64,000 bases of DNA from Phytophthora sp. 'mugwort' (lineage: Eukaryota > Oomycota > Peronosporomycetes > Peronosporales > Peronosporaceae): positions 6,758,001-6,822,000 of the forward strand of contig JAUCEF010000005.1 of NCBI GenBank assembly GCA_033558025.1, given 5' to 3'. Both the position numbers and the translations under genes were made by a program. Positions 45,191-56,200 of the stretch are shown piece after piece (position 1 is the stretch's first letter; the number at the start of each line of letters is the position of its first letter). The notes under the pieces were generated by a model. That model was not told the origin of the DNA, did not search any database, and saw nothing but the letters and a program-made list of their open reading frames with translations.

Positions 45191-45818
45191 TTTCTTTTTC
45201 GAGTCGACCGGCGGCTCTCTGCAGCCGCGCACGTACGGCTTGCACCAGCTACGACTACTGTGTATAGTCATGAGCCTTGCGCTGGAGCCTCAGGTCCGAG
45301 CATAAATGTCCGAATGTGAACATGTAGACAATAATATTTTCGTTCCAACCGAATATTTATAATAGGGGAACGGGATTACCGTTCGGTAATAACCTAGTTA
45401 TTAGGAGTAAATCCCATGATTATTAACAACACTATTTACAACTTCGCCAAGCTATACATAATAACCTAGTTATTAGGAGTTAATCCCATGATAATTAACA
45501 ACACTATTTACAACTTCGCCAAGCTATACATAATTTGTGAGGGAGGTCAATTTTGGTTGGCGCCTATTCGTCAAAACAGATAATTAAAAACCAATCACGA
45601 TGATAGGCCATAACCAACTTCCTTTGCGCTTGCACTGAGATTTTGTATGGGATCGCATTTCTGTTCACAGGCCATATATTCCGTCGATATGTGTAATGTG
45701 TTGGTGATCATGACGTTTGACGGGGCCTCGATAGTCTGAATGGACGAGGATAGATTCTATCCACGCTGAGCTGGTAATAGAGACATTGAGGGAAATAGCG
45801 AGCGTTAGCACTGAATGC
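45191..45818. other. Spacer holding the 72-bp tandem repeat
   Basis: Apart from the tandem repeat nothing stands out. It lies downstream of the membrane-protein gene, so part will be its 3' region. Confidence 0.5.
45388..45533. repeat. 72-bp direct tandem repeat, two copies
   Basis: The unit starts AATAACCTAGTTATTAGGAG and includes TTAACAACACTATTTACAAC and TTCGCCAAGCTATACAT. Copy 1 is 45388-45459 and copy 2 is 45460-45531; they differ at two or three positions. AATAACCTAGTTATT is nearly palindromic. Confidence 0.92.
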
Positions 45819-48134
45819 TCACGAAGACACTTGCCACCACGGAATGTTGTGTAGTCTCTTATCGTCTAGCCTCCATATTTCTGGTTCAATTTCCGTAGTG
45901 ACCGTAAATCCAGTTGCTTTGCAAGCAAATTCAAGGGTCCATACGCAAATGCGCTGATTCCACAAATGATAAAGTGCTCGTAGCGGTGCCATTGATGAGA
46001 ACAAATCCCAGTCGTCCAAACTAATGAGATAACGGTCACCAAAGACGACATATCCAAGTCGGACTAACTCGTAGGAGTTCAAATATACTACAGGCTCAAA
46101 CTTGACCAAGCTTTGGGATCCAAGCTCCTTCCTTTCACATTGAGCTTTAGGTGGGGCGATTATCGTCTTATTTCGGCCCGAAGACTTCTCTGTCGTGTCA
46201 CGTAAAGTCGACAAATAGATTGCCGAGACTCCCAGACCACCAACGTGGGCCGCTCTTAAGGCTAATGCGGATTCAATCCCACATAAATTTGGCCTCGACC
46301 GTCGTTTCGAGATTGGGAATGGTTGCGCCGCCAGCAAAGGCAATAAATTGATAGCTAAGACAGCCAGCTTGGTCGAGAAAAGTACTGTGACGCGGCCGTT
46401 TATCCTCCATGCAAGATCGCTGACGAAATAGTCGAGAAGCTTGATGTTTTTCACCTCGTCTGAGAAAACAACGGTGGCGACGCGCCCATCCACGTCGTTC
46501 AGTAGGGGCGACGCAGCCAAGTCGCTGCGAAAAAAATGGATCAAACAGAGAAAAGCGACGGTAGGTCCGAAGAGCGTGTCCGACATGCGGCGGCGCGTGA
46601 GCTTGGCGAGTGCATTAAGTAGACTGAAATACATCAGCATCATCTGGACAATAGCAGGATAAATAGTGAACCAAGCTTCCGAAAGACCCGCCTGCTGACC
46701 TTCAAAGCGACAGCCCACTGTCCAAAAGGCAGTCAACGTCATTTTAAGCTGTGGCAACATCGAGACCAACAACAAGTCGAAGTTTCGGTAGTTGGCAACA
46801 CACCCAATGCCACCACCGACACAAGGGATCTCGCCACGAACTGAGCCTAAGTGAATTGCTACAAGCGCCACCATCCACCGCATTAATACCAGTCCGACTG
46901 ATAAATTAGAGACCAACGTTTCCCAGTCGTACACAATGTGGACCGTAGAGGCTTGATTCGAATTATATAAGAAGTGACCAAAGAATGAACCATTTAAGAC
47001 GGCGATCGAGTCATAATCTCGTGGATACTGGTACGTGAGGAATTTGGTGCCCCACCGATCCAACGTGGGCGTTATACAGTCTTCTTGTCGTGAGCAATTG
47101 GCTTCCAGACCTGTGAGCATATCAAACATTCGGTACGTCATGTTGAAGGGTGGACCGGGATGGGAGCTCGCAACATCAGAAAACCATCGTCCGCCGTCCA
47201 AGTCCTCGTACCAGCCATTCTTCCACACACCTCCTGGTTTCTTCAACCATTGTAGCGTGCGATCATGCCGAATTGTTCGATTGACGCCGCGAAAATCTGC
47301 TTTTGTCGTGTTGGTTGCACCATTTGCAGTACCAAAGTAGGCACCACCAAGACGAAAGAGACAGGCATCGCCATCCAAAGTGGGCAGTGCATGGCGTCCG
47401 TGCTCGGCGTTATCCCAAAAGGGCATGATCAGCACCGGCAGAGATCCAGGAAGACTGAAGAAACGATTGCTATCCACGCCTTCAACAACCCTCAGGTTCT
47501 CAGTGGTGAAGTTCGTGTAGCCTAGCGCGGAGCAGGCCTCGAAAATATTATCGAGGGTGCTAGAGATTAAGCTGCAAATCTTACAGTATGAAGTGTACGC
47601 AGTCGAATCCAGCTCAGCCGGCCTTGAACCTGCTCGCCTTTGAACAAGACGAAAGCCATGACGCGATACTCCAGTAGAGTCTTCTAGAGTCGCCTCAGAG
47701 CCATCTTCTCCAAGAAGCGAACTCACGAGTCTTGGCTCAAATGTGCGGCCGTATCGCACGCACGCGATGACTCGATCAGCAAATGGAAGATCGTTTGTGC
47801 CCACGACTTGGAACGGATCGAGTTCGGGGTCGCGGCCAAAGTCAATATGCCGTACCGTTGTCGTCGTGTTCCACACGGACCCAAAGAGCTGTGCCAGGAC
47901 GAGGAAGCTGATGAAAAGGCAGGTGGTCCATTGGTAAAGTAAACCGACGATCTCTGTAAACTTTAGTCTCCGTTTTGTTTCTAGATGGGGTATCTCGATC
48001 AACGAATCATCGACGTCTTGTGGAGAGGGGTCGTGTGGCCGTAGTTGACATGTTATCGGAGCGATACGAGGTTTCTGGCTGCATGAACGTGTAAGTGATG
48101 CCACCCGCATCGCTTTCGATCGACAGTAGAGCAA
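45819..48134 (-). CDS. Polytopic membrane protein with large extracellular N-terminal domain
   Basis: An intact single-exon ORF of 771 codons in a transposon-rich area, so probably a real gene. After a polar cytoplasmic N-terminus (60 residues) comes a first membrane span (GLLYQWTTCLFISFLVLAQL). A loop of about 310 residues follows with eight N-glycosylation sequons (NTT, NFT, NTT, NRT, NMT, NCS, NGS, NLS) and conserved-looking Cys. Then at least five more hydrophobic spans follow: LMRWMVALVAIHLG, LLLVSMLPQLKMTLTAFWTV, FTIYPAIVQMMLMYFSLLNA, LFGPTVAFLCLIHFF and TKLAVLAINLLPLLAA. The C-terminal 150 residues are cytoplasmic. No transporter or channel signature is recognised. I believe it belongs to a large oomycete-specific family, but cannot prove that here. 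A second in-frame ATG 8 codons in (MRVASL) could be the start. Confidence 0.75.
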   Translation of the reverse strand: MLYCRSKAMRVASLTRSCSQKPRIAPITCQLRPHDPSPQDVDDSLIEIPHLETKRRLKFTEIVGLLYQWTTCLFISFLVLAQLFGSVWNTTTTVRHIDFGRDPELDPFQVVGTNDLPFADRVIACVRYGRTFEPRLVSSLLGEDGSEATLEDSTGVSRHGFRLVQRRAGSRPAELDSTAYTSYCKICSLISSTLDNIFEACSALGYTNFTTENLRVVEGVDSNRFFSLPGSLPVLIMPFWDNAEHGRHALPTLDGDACLFRLGGAYFGTANGATNTTKADFRGVNRTIRHDRTLQWLKKPGGVWKNGWYEDLDGGRWFSDVASSHPGPPFNMTYRMFDMLTGLEANCSRQEDCITPTLDRWGTKFLTYQYPRDYDSIAVLNGSFFGHFLYNSNQASTVHIVYDWETLVSNLSVGLVLMRWMVALVAIHLGSVRGEIPCVGGGIGCVANYRNFDLLLVSMLPQLKMTLTAFWTVGCRFEGQQAGLSEAWFTIYPAIVQMMLMYFSLLNALAKLTRRRMSDTLFGPTVAFLCLIHFFRSDLAASPLLNDVDGRVATVVFSDEVKNIKLLDYFVSDLAWRINGRVTVLFSTKLAVLAINLLPLLAAQPFPISKRRSRPNLCGIESALALRAAHVGGLGVSAIYLSTLRDTTEKSSGRNKTIIAPPKAQCERKELGSQSLVKFEPVVYLNSYELVRLGYVVFGDRYLISLDDWDLFSSMAPLRALYHLWNQRICVWTLEFACKATGFTVTTEIEPEIWRLDDKRLHNIPWWQVSS

Positions 48135-48366
48135 TTGAGAAGCGTAAAAAAAAACTTAAAAAAGTGCTATTCCACTGCGAGAATAGAAGCACCTAGAATA
48201 AATCTGTATTCCTGGCCCGTGTTCCGTATGTGGATTTACGGCGTGGACGTCCACCGTTTCGCGGAACTCCGAATGACCCCGCGAACCAAAGCTAAACTTC
48301 ACGAAATATTGGTGTTCTGCGAAACCGTAAAAAAATACTTGAATTTGCAGGGGTCCTAGTATTTAA
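48135..48366. other. Spacer between membrane-protein gene and piggyBac-like element
   Basis: About 230 bases that must contain the promoter of the minus-strand membrane protein; the piggyBac insertion sits within about 230 bp of its start codon. Confidence 0.5.
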
Positions 48367-48380
48367 CCCCTCCGTAACCA
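48367..48380 (+). repeat. piggyBac left TIR
   Basis: CCCCTCCGTAACCA directly after TTAA (48363-48366). Confidence 0.9.
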
Positions 48381-48699
48381 CGACAATTTTCGTTTTATGA
48401 GAAAAGTGAAACGATGCTGTGTATTTTTTCGTATCCATGATAAAATAAAGAAAAGGATTATCTTATCTTTGCATAGTGCGCACTTAAGTCCGAAGCCTGC
48501 CTCCACAAATTGGATTTTCAAAAAGACGTCATTCTATCATACAAAGCATCATGCTGTATATTTGTACAATAGCGACGTTCCATCAAATATAGATGTTCCA
48601 TCTGATGAACCAACATAGACGAAGGTGCTAGTGACAAAAACGCAACATGTATTTAGCTTAGCATCTGCAATCAATCCTCCTCCTGCTGCTGCTCCTCAC

Positions 48700-51600
48700 T
48701 CGCGCTCTCCCAGCTGAACGATGTCGCTTCTTGCCCGGAGCCCGCATCTAGAAGTCGCGCATGTATCGAGGGCGCGGTCGGTCGCTGCCGTTGCGCCAGA
48801 TCTCATGCCAAATTGTAAAGCAGGTAAGGCTGTTGCAGGGTAGTGGTCCGGCCGCACGCGATCGCACAGGTAGGCTCTATACAGTACAAGCATGCTAATA
48901 TGCATGAACCGTTACCCCCTGCGTATGTTTGCGTACCTTTTGTTGCCATCGCAGCAGCCACTGCAGTAGAACCTTGTGTTGCGCCTCTAACCGAACTTGC
49001 ATTTCTGTAGACGGCATACCTTGCATTGCCGCTGCCGGTATTCCCCACGCCCTTCACGATAACCCACTCGTCATCTCCAACCTTTGATTGGGCAGTCGAT
49101 CCAGGTGCCTAGCGGGTCGGCGTCGCTGGGCCAGGAGAAAATAGCTGCACAATAGAAAAGTTAGCAAATAAACGAACGCATTGTATGTACAAAACTTACC
49201 GTGTCAGCGAAGTCTGCAGCAGGCAGCGCGATCAGCTGCGCGTGAAGCTCGAGCGAGGAACATGGCGTGGTCAGCAGGCGGCTTCCCGGACTGTCTGCAA
49301 GCCTCACGCCGGCAGATGAAGGCGTTCGTGATCGCCATGTCGATCATGCCCTGTGCGATGGTCTTGTAGTACTTCGTGAACATGCACGAAAGCTGCAGCG
49401 AGTAGCGCTGTAGCCTCAACTGGTCATGCACATCAACCCCGCCCATCCATTTTTGGTAGTCCCGCACCATGGACGGGCAGGGGGTCGTCTCACACTGACC
49501 TTTGCCGCCCGAAATACGCCGCTCCATCATACTCAACACAGCCATCGTTAGCTAAAACACTTTGAATAAAAAATGCATGCACTTACCACACGTCAGCATC
49601 GACCAACTGGCACATGTGGTGAGGACATGCACCGGCATTTTTGGTCCCACCACACCATGGCCCCGAGCTGTGGCACGGATTTGGCGACACCCATACGGAC
49701 TGTGCCGCGCTCAATCGTCTTGGGGCGGTTCCGGTTCTTCTCCGTGAGGTCGTCGGAAACCCCTGCACTGCTCAGCTGGATGGTTCCAACCGAGTACACC
49801 TGCTTCGTCAGCAGCTCCAGTGCCAGACGAATGGACGTGTAAAACCTGTCTTTTACCACCGCGTAGAACACCCTTGGTTTTTGCGGTGGCAACAAGGCGG
49901 CGACATTCCGCATCACAGCGGCTGGTCCGGTACTCTCCGCTGAGGTCTTTTTCATTGCCGACGACGTAGTGTGATGGCCTTTGCCGCAGTAGACCTCAGG
50001 CCTAAACAGCATAATATACAGCAAGAACGTAAGTACAGCTTGCTATATCGGCAGCATGTAATGCCAACCGCATGGAAGATCTATAAACATGGTGTATAGA
50101 CAGCGTGTTTAACTTAGCCAAAAAACCTCCCCACGAATCTACGTCAAGTCTCGAGGGGAGGAAAAACACAGGCATGCAAACACACAACACCACCATCGCA
50201 AGGTAACTTATCGCAAGCAGTACACAGTCTTGGAGCAGCAGTATTAGGAACAACTTTGTGCCTCACTTGTGAGGCTTGTCTTTCAAGTAGTGGCGAGTGG
50301 GGTTGTATCGATTCCGCGACGGAATCATTGCTTCATCGAACGCCAACACACCAGGCAAATTGAATCCTTTCTTGAATGTCCTCTACAGAGTGTCTCTGAG
50401 ATCGACCTCCCCTTCCAAGCTCTGTCAGTTTCTGCATTGGCATGGTCGTTGTTAGTAAAATGAATGTTCCTCATAATCTCAGCATCGTAACTGCCAAATT
50501 TTCCCGCAGGAACTGCTCCAATCGCCACCGTTCTCCATTGATCATAAAATTTGCGCTTATGTGGACAAAGCATTCGCGATATGAGGACCCAATATACTGC
50601 AAGGTCTCTGTGCCTTTACGTGTTTGTGCCGGCGTAGCTTCTTGTCGAGAAGCCCTTCTTTCGTGCATTGTTTTGGTTCTGTTTGCTTCGACCACACGCG
50701 ATCAATTCGTTTGGTCAAATGCTGGTCATAATATCGGTTTGTCTCCCGCTCCACCTTTTTCCAGAACGTCCTCGGCAAAAAGAAAATAAACAACTGCAGC
50801 GGGGACTGGGCAATGTCGAGTACAGCATCCGTTGGGCCACACGGCCCATCATACCAATTGGGAAAGTGTACTTCTTCATGAAATTTGGATTCGTCGAGCT
50901 CACAACCATCAACCCTCATTTTTTGCAGGGCTTCCTTGTCACTCGTCAACCAAAGAATATCTCGTGTGTACATTTCATCCATATCAACCTTAGCATTCCA
51001 TCGGGCCTCCTCTTCGACTCCCAACGGAGCAGTTCTCTCCTCTGGTTCATCATCATACTCACTGTCGTCTTCCAGTCTCGACGGCGTCAAAATATCTCCG
51101 TCTTCGTCTTAAATATCCAGCCACATGTTCGAACCAACGCTGCCATCCTCTCCGTTTGAGTTCAGGTTTGACTCGTCGTCGGACTCACTTGTATTTGTAT
51201 TGTGTAGGTTCTCCGGCCTCCAGTATACATGTCAAGATAGCGTCAGTACAAAACATACATGTTGTATATGGTACAAGTGAACTTACTAGAAGTCATGCGC
51301 GTTCTCCGGCCTGCAACATACATGTCAAGATAGCGTCAGTAATAAACACACATGCTGTATGAAGTACAAGTGCACTTACTCATCGTCGTATGCACGCTCC
51401 GGCCTGTAACATACATGTATATACATCATCGATTAGAAACAAGCCTGCTGTTGATCATACGTAGCCTGCAACGTACATTGCTGGCGAAGGCGCAACAGCT
51501 GGAAACTCGTCATCAGCATTGGTGTCCGTGCCCATCTCCAGTACGCGGCAAGTAGGCGGTCGAGGGGAAGATGGTTGGTCTGAGCTGGTGCGCTGTCGTT

Positions 51601-52411
51601 TCTTCTTTCTAGTCTCTTCTTCCTCCGTTGATTCGCGCTTAGACAACGACACCGTTCCCTCATGTTGCTTTGAACGGCAGCCTCCACCTTCTTCCTCTTC
51701 TCGCCTCATGTTGAGCCTTCTTCTTCGCCACCTCTTCAACCTTCTTTTGCCGCGCCCTCAGCTGCGTGCCTCGCCGCCACCTCCTTCCGTATTGCCACTG
51801 CCTGCGCTTCCGCAAGCACCGCCGCACGCCGACGATTCTTCTTCTCGTGAGCAGCTTCTTCAGCAGCCGAAACTTCTTGTTCTTTAGCCAACTGGCACGC
51901 CGACGATTTATTGGTCTTCTTTTCCTCTGCCTTCTTGGTCTCCTCCTTCGCCATGGAATTTCTTTTCTTCGCTGCCTTTCCTCGCGTCTCCTTATTGGTC
52001 TTCTTCGCCTTCGTAGTCGCCGCCTTCTTTTTGCCATTGCCCGTCACCACTGCCTCCTCCTCCGCCTCCTCCCCGAACCCGTCGTCCACGTAGTTATCGT
52101 CGTCGTCGTCGTCTCCGTCTTCCTCTGCGGAGGCTGCTGCTGCAAGCTCCTCTGCGGACAACGCCGATTGCGGCATCTTGTCCATCAGCGCGGGGTTCTG
52201 GCCCGCACATCGTAGAACCCACTCCGTTTTACCCCTGGTGTGCTTGTTTGTTTGGCGAAGGATCAGCACCGAAGTCTGCATACGTGTCGCGCTTGCCGTC
52301 GAGGTACTGCTGGTGCACCATGCAGATGCGCTCGCGAACCTCGGGGCTTCTCCCCTCCAGCCGTCGCATTAACGCCTCCTGGTTGCGCCGTGTGGAGCGC
52401 CGTGGGTCCAT
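48700..52411 (-). pseudogene. piggyBac-like transposase gene, multi-exon and degraded
   Basis: The N-terminus at 52411 reads MDPRRSTRRNQEALMRRLEG and VRERICMVHQQYLDGKRDTY. 52215-51736 gives EELAAAASAEEDGDDDDDDN and a long Lys/Ala/Glu coiled segment. 51739-51480 gives SKRESTEEEETRKKKRQRTS. After the triplicated intron unit (51218-51476) the frame gives SESDDESNLNSNGEDGS, an in-frame TAA (about 51108), then 51090-50557 with the transposase core: DGCELDESKFHEEVHFPNWY and PTDAVLDIAQSPLQLFIFFL. 50573-50325, 50024-49593 (KDRFYTSIRLALELLTKQVY) and 49545-49204 (MGGVDVHDQLRLQRYSLQ) follow. The Cys-rich C-terminal finger is at 49050-48930 (RQRQCKVCRLQKCKF, TRFYCSGC). It ends near 48700. Nonsense codons make it inactive. 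Confidence 0.8.
51205..51410. repeat. Triplicated 91-93-bp intron plus microexon unit in the piggyBac-like gene
   Basis: CTCCGGCCT recurs at 51211, 51304 and 51395 with the surrounding sequence (ACATACATGTCAAGATAGCG, CAAGTGCACTTAC) conserved. On the minus strand each unit is GTAAGT...TTGCAG or TTACAG followed by GCCGGAG. The 24-nt microexons are 51401-51378 and 51310-51287; the introns between them are 67 nt (51377-51311) and 69 nt (51286-51218). Confidence 0.85.
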
Positions 52412-52669
52412 CGCAGCCCTCGCTCTCTTTTGGAAATGAGTGGCTTGGGGGCTGAATCCGCTCTCGTGTCGTCTACATCACGTAGACTTTTTACCCATCA
52501 TTCTCTCCTACCCCTGTGCAAACAACACAAAACCAGTGCGTACTGTTTTTCGTAGCAAAATCTTTTATCTTGAAGTTTGTATGGAATTGGCCTTTTCCGA
52601 GCCATTTCTATATCAACATCATGTATCTACAGCATGTTTCCAGACGGCTCATGTTATATTCTATGGCCT

Positions 52670-52683
52670 TGGTTACGGAGGGG
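52670..52683 (-). repeat. piggyBac right TIR
   Basis: Exact inverted copy of 48367-48380, followed by TTAA (52684-52687). Confidence 0.9.
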
Positions 52684-52724
52684 TTAAACATTTAATCGCA
52701 GAAAATAAATAAATGAAATATATT

Positions 52725-52982
52725 TTAAAGTATTCCCAAATATAATGTCAAGCAGTTTCCAAGCTCGTTCGGTGTTGTGACGGACGCGGAGTTCTGAACA
52801 GTCTGGTCACTCCAGAGCGTATTGTTGTAGCGAAGCATCAGGATGCCCTCGAGGTCCATCGTCGCTAGGCTCCATGAGTACGTGTGGACGTGCCCTTCTC
52901 CTTGCAGTACGTACTGGTCGTTGCAGAAGTTGCACTTGAATCGGACGTCCGCTTTCCCCACAGCAAACGTACCTGATCGCAT
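52725..52982 (-). other. 85-codon ORF with Cys2/His pattern, unassigned
   Basis: Reads ADVRFKCNFCNDQYVLQGEG then HVHTYSW: CxxC followed by HxH, like a decayed BED or C2H2 finger. Its 5' end runs into the truncated left LTR of Copia 2, so it is probably the stump of another transposon cut at about 52967. Confidence 0.35.
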
Positions 52983-53278
52983 GCAATGGAGGTGGCTCGC
53001 CGAAACTGCAATGTAAACTGTGCTGGCGTGTCCGTTGTGGAACGGACACGTTCGTTACATAATTGATAACTAACTTATCAGTCTTAGTATAGTATAATAT
53101 AAAACAGGGCGTGTGGAAAAACGAGCAAAGGGGCAGGGCACACGCCATGAAGGGCATAATACGCAATCCAACCCTCCAGTCATCCCCAAAGCTCGTTCAA
53201 GCCAAGTCCCGGGAGCTGTTCTGGCCCCGCCCGTCACGTGTTGTCCTTAGGTGCTATAACTACAAGATGCATGGAACA
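52967..53278 (+). repeat. 5' LTR of Copia 2, truncated at its left end
   Basis: Homology with the right LTR starts at about AACGTACCTGA and runs to about GCATGGAACA. A PBS-like AGGTGATCAG follows. Confidence 0.78.
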
Positions 53279-53299
53279 AGAAGGTGATCAGTCAGCTCT

Positions 53300-56200
53300 A
53301 TGACACGTCATGAGCCCAACGAGGCAGCTCATCGGGAATCTGTTGCCGGAGAAACCGCCGGCACGAACATCGACACGGAAAACGCCAAGGATACCGGTAT
53401 GGCTACCGGTCCAGCTACCGACGTGGCTACCGATAACACCACTGGAGGAGATATCAGTATGAATATCGGTACACAGGTGGCAGGTGCCAAATCGGGGAGA
53501 CGGATGGTGTCGAGAACACCAGGTGCCATTCCAGCCAAAGAAAGATCCGGTCAGTCTGTCCAGAAAGCAAACAAACAAAAGAACAGAATACTCAGAAAAC
53601 GCAGAGCACGAAGAATCGTAAGAAGCCTACGGAGCGCTCAGCGCACAGAACAATATGATGGGTACGTCGAACTGATCAACATCTCGTTGTTCAACCCCCC
53701 CCCCATTTGTCTACGTGGGTCCTACGCATCCAGAGGAACCTGCGATCGATGTGACTAGGTGGTATAGTCACCGGCCAGGACAAAATCCGAGTACAGAAAC
53801 GAGCATTATGAAACGCCACGACGGAGAAACAGCTGGCTGTGCAAGAATGTTAAGGCCGCGATTCTTGTTGGCCCAATCAGAGATGCCGTGAATACGTCTC
53901 CGCGGAATCGATGCCCCTGTGGAAGAAGATCGACAGCGAGTTCAATCTCGTCGGATCTAAAGGCGCATATTAATTCTAGCAGATATACAGCAGAGTTTAT
54001 GCAAGAGGGCAAGTCGCTGCACAAGTACGTCGCCGATATGTCGGACCTCCTCACGGAGCTAAAAAGGCGAACGGAACGATGGACACATACATATTTATTG
54101 AACTGCTCTTTACAAACGCAATTGACATCTATCATGATATAGTGCGCGTCTACAAAGGTACAAAGCGGCAAGATCCCATCGCACTCGAGACGTTGTCAGA
54201 AGCACGCCGGATTCTCGCGGATCACACGGACGACGGAGCTTAATGGAGCCGGGTAATTAACGCGAGTTCCGCTACCGCCAAGTGAAACTAGTTGAAGGCC
54301 ACCGACCAATGTACGTCAAATGGCGAAAAACGTACGCCGCTCGGTGATTGGAGGGCCAGGACGATTGACGTGTTGCAGCTCTGACACATGCGGCACTGGA
54401 CGAGACATTATGCACGTCTGTTCAAACGTGATTACGGTGGTGAACGTGGTGAAAGAGCGCTAGGTTAGACAGACGCGGGAGAGGACGCGCAGCTGGCTAT
54501 CGCAGCCATAGCAGCAGTCGCTCTAGCTAGAGTCAGCCACTGCGGAGGCAACAGTGGTGATGACGGGGCGACACGGCGCGTGTACGTATTGTGGAGGCCC
54601 ACAAGACAAAAAAACTTCTGCGGTTTTCTGGAGTGCTTTATTGAACTTAATGAGATGACAACTTGGAGATGATGATCGCAAGCATCGAGACGGTGTGCCT
54701 CCATGGCGATGTGGAGATCGTATGTAAAAAGGATGAGAAACGGCTGTTGTCGGGAGTGTGGTGCACTCCGAAACTTAAAGAAATATTACGTATCGATCCT
54801 TCATACAGAGACGTGGACATGGATGTCGTTTGTTAAGCGACCGCTACCAAGGGCACACGTACCCGACTACGAACCGTGAGTTGAAGATCAAGTTCATGAA
54901 GAAGAACGGTTTGTACAGCCGGTTAGTGCTGCCACCGCCAGAATGATGAACGCCAGTAGCCAGCGCGATGTCAAGGCTATCAAGAGAGCCAGAGTCGTAC
55001 CAGCAGCTGCTACGGAAGTTTGACACAAGCGCTTAGTCCACGCCGTCGAATGATGGTCGAATACGTGGTGAAGGAGTCGCCTAAGATCAACAAAGCGATT
55101 TCTGCTGACGATTATATTCCATGCGATTATCCAAAGCTAAGCCTGTGGCTTATGGAGTAAAGACGTCGAAGCCAGCAAAGCCTTTTGCAGCGCCTATGCC
55201 CGGCCTAGCGGTAGTGGAACAGCTTACCATGGATGGGTACACGTAGTTCCTGCAAGTGGTGGTTAAGAATAGATTTCGATGGATTAACCTGTTGGTGAAC
55301 ACTGACGAAGCAAGCGGTCACATGATGAACCTAGTTTGAAGAACATCAAAGAAACCAAACCAAAATCATCACGCACTTCTCAGCCAAAGGGAAATAGCAT
55401 ATTAACTTTGAAACCAAGAAGTTATGTGAAGGGAAGACATTGACCGCGACACTACTAACGGGTATGCACTTAATAAAACAGGATAGTGGAGCAAGGCAAC
55501 GGAGCCTTGATGACCAAGGTCAGGGCGCTTCAATCGATATACCAGCTACCAAGGATGGTCTGAGGTTGGCCATTTACGCGGCCGATACTGTTAACTTTAC
55601 AGAAACGCGCGTGCTTGCCGGAAGAGCACAACACGAGGTGATCTACTGAAGCCGGCCCTCGGTGAAACATCTAAAAACGTGGGGTTGTGTCATGTTCATT
55701 ACAATAACTTGCTGTCAAAGAAAAGGAATGAAAATCAAAAACAAATCAAGGAGATAGCCGATATAGTTTATTGATGAGATACAGCAACACGACGAAGGTG
55801 TAGAGCTACCTCGACGCCACGACAGGGCTAACCAAGACGGTAAAAGATGGGAACACAAAATTCAAAGAAAATTTCACTATCAAGCAAGAGTGTGTTGTAC
55901 GATTACTCAAGAACGCTTACAGTGATGATAAGCCAAAGCAATTACATGGTGGAACTGAGAAATGTACTAGCTGTTTATGAGCGGGAGCAAGTTGGCCCGC
56001 TACAAGCGTATCAAGCATACAGAATACAAAGACACTGGAAGTTCCAGTAGCAAATGAAAGGGATTTGGATGTTCCAACTACAATTACGAAACATAAAAGT
56101 GTGACTGCGGTTCCAGTCGCCGGTATCAAGCTCAAGGGGGGTTGGAGGGTCCCATTTTAAGAGCAAAACGAATGCGGTCCCCCAAACTAATTAGGAGAGA

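Larger units (their letters stand above)
48367..52683 (-). mobile_element. piggyBac-like DNA transposon with TTAA target
   Basis: The ends are CCCCTCCGTAACCA (48367-48380) and its exact reverse complement (52670-52683), each bordered by TTAA (48363-48366, 52684-52687), the canonical piggyBac target. Total 4317 bp. The interior encodes a minus-strand transposase with introns, an acidic/Lys-rich N-terminal extension and a Cys-rich C-terminal domain. Confidence 0.9.

Noticed and set aside
45388..45533. Two 72-bp repeats as possible LTRs or CRISPR
   Set aside because: Head-to-tail without any spacer or enclosed sequence: a simple tandem duplication.
51205..51410. Regular repeats resembling a CRISPR array
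   Set aside because: Only three units, spacers as conserved as repeats, splice signals inside, and a eukaryotic context.
51766..52215. 149-codon plus-strand Leu/Arg-rich ORF
   Set aside because: Shadow of the Lys/Ala/Glu-rich coding strand of the piggyBac-like gene.
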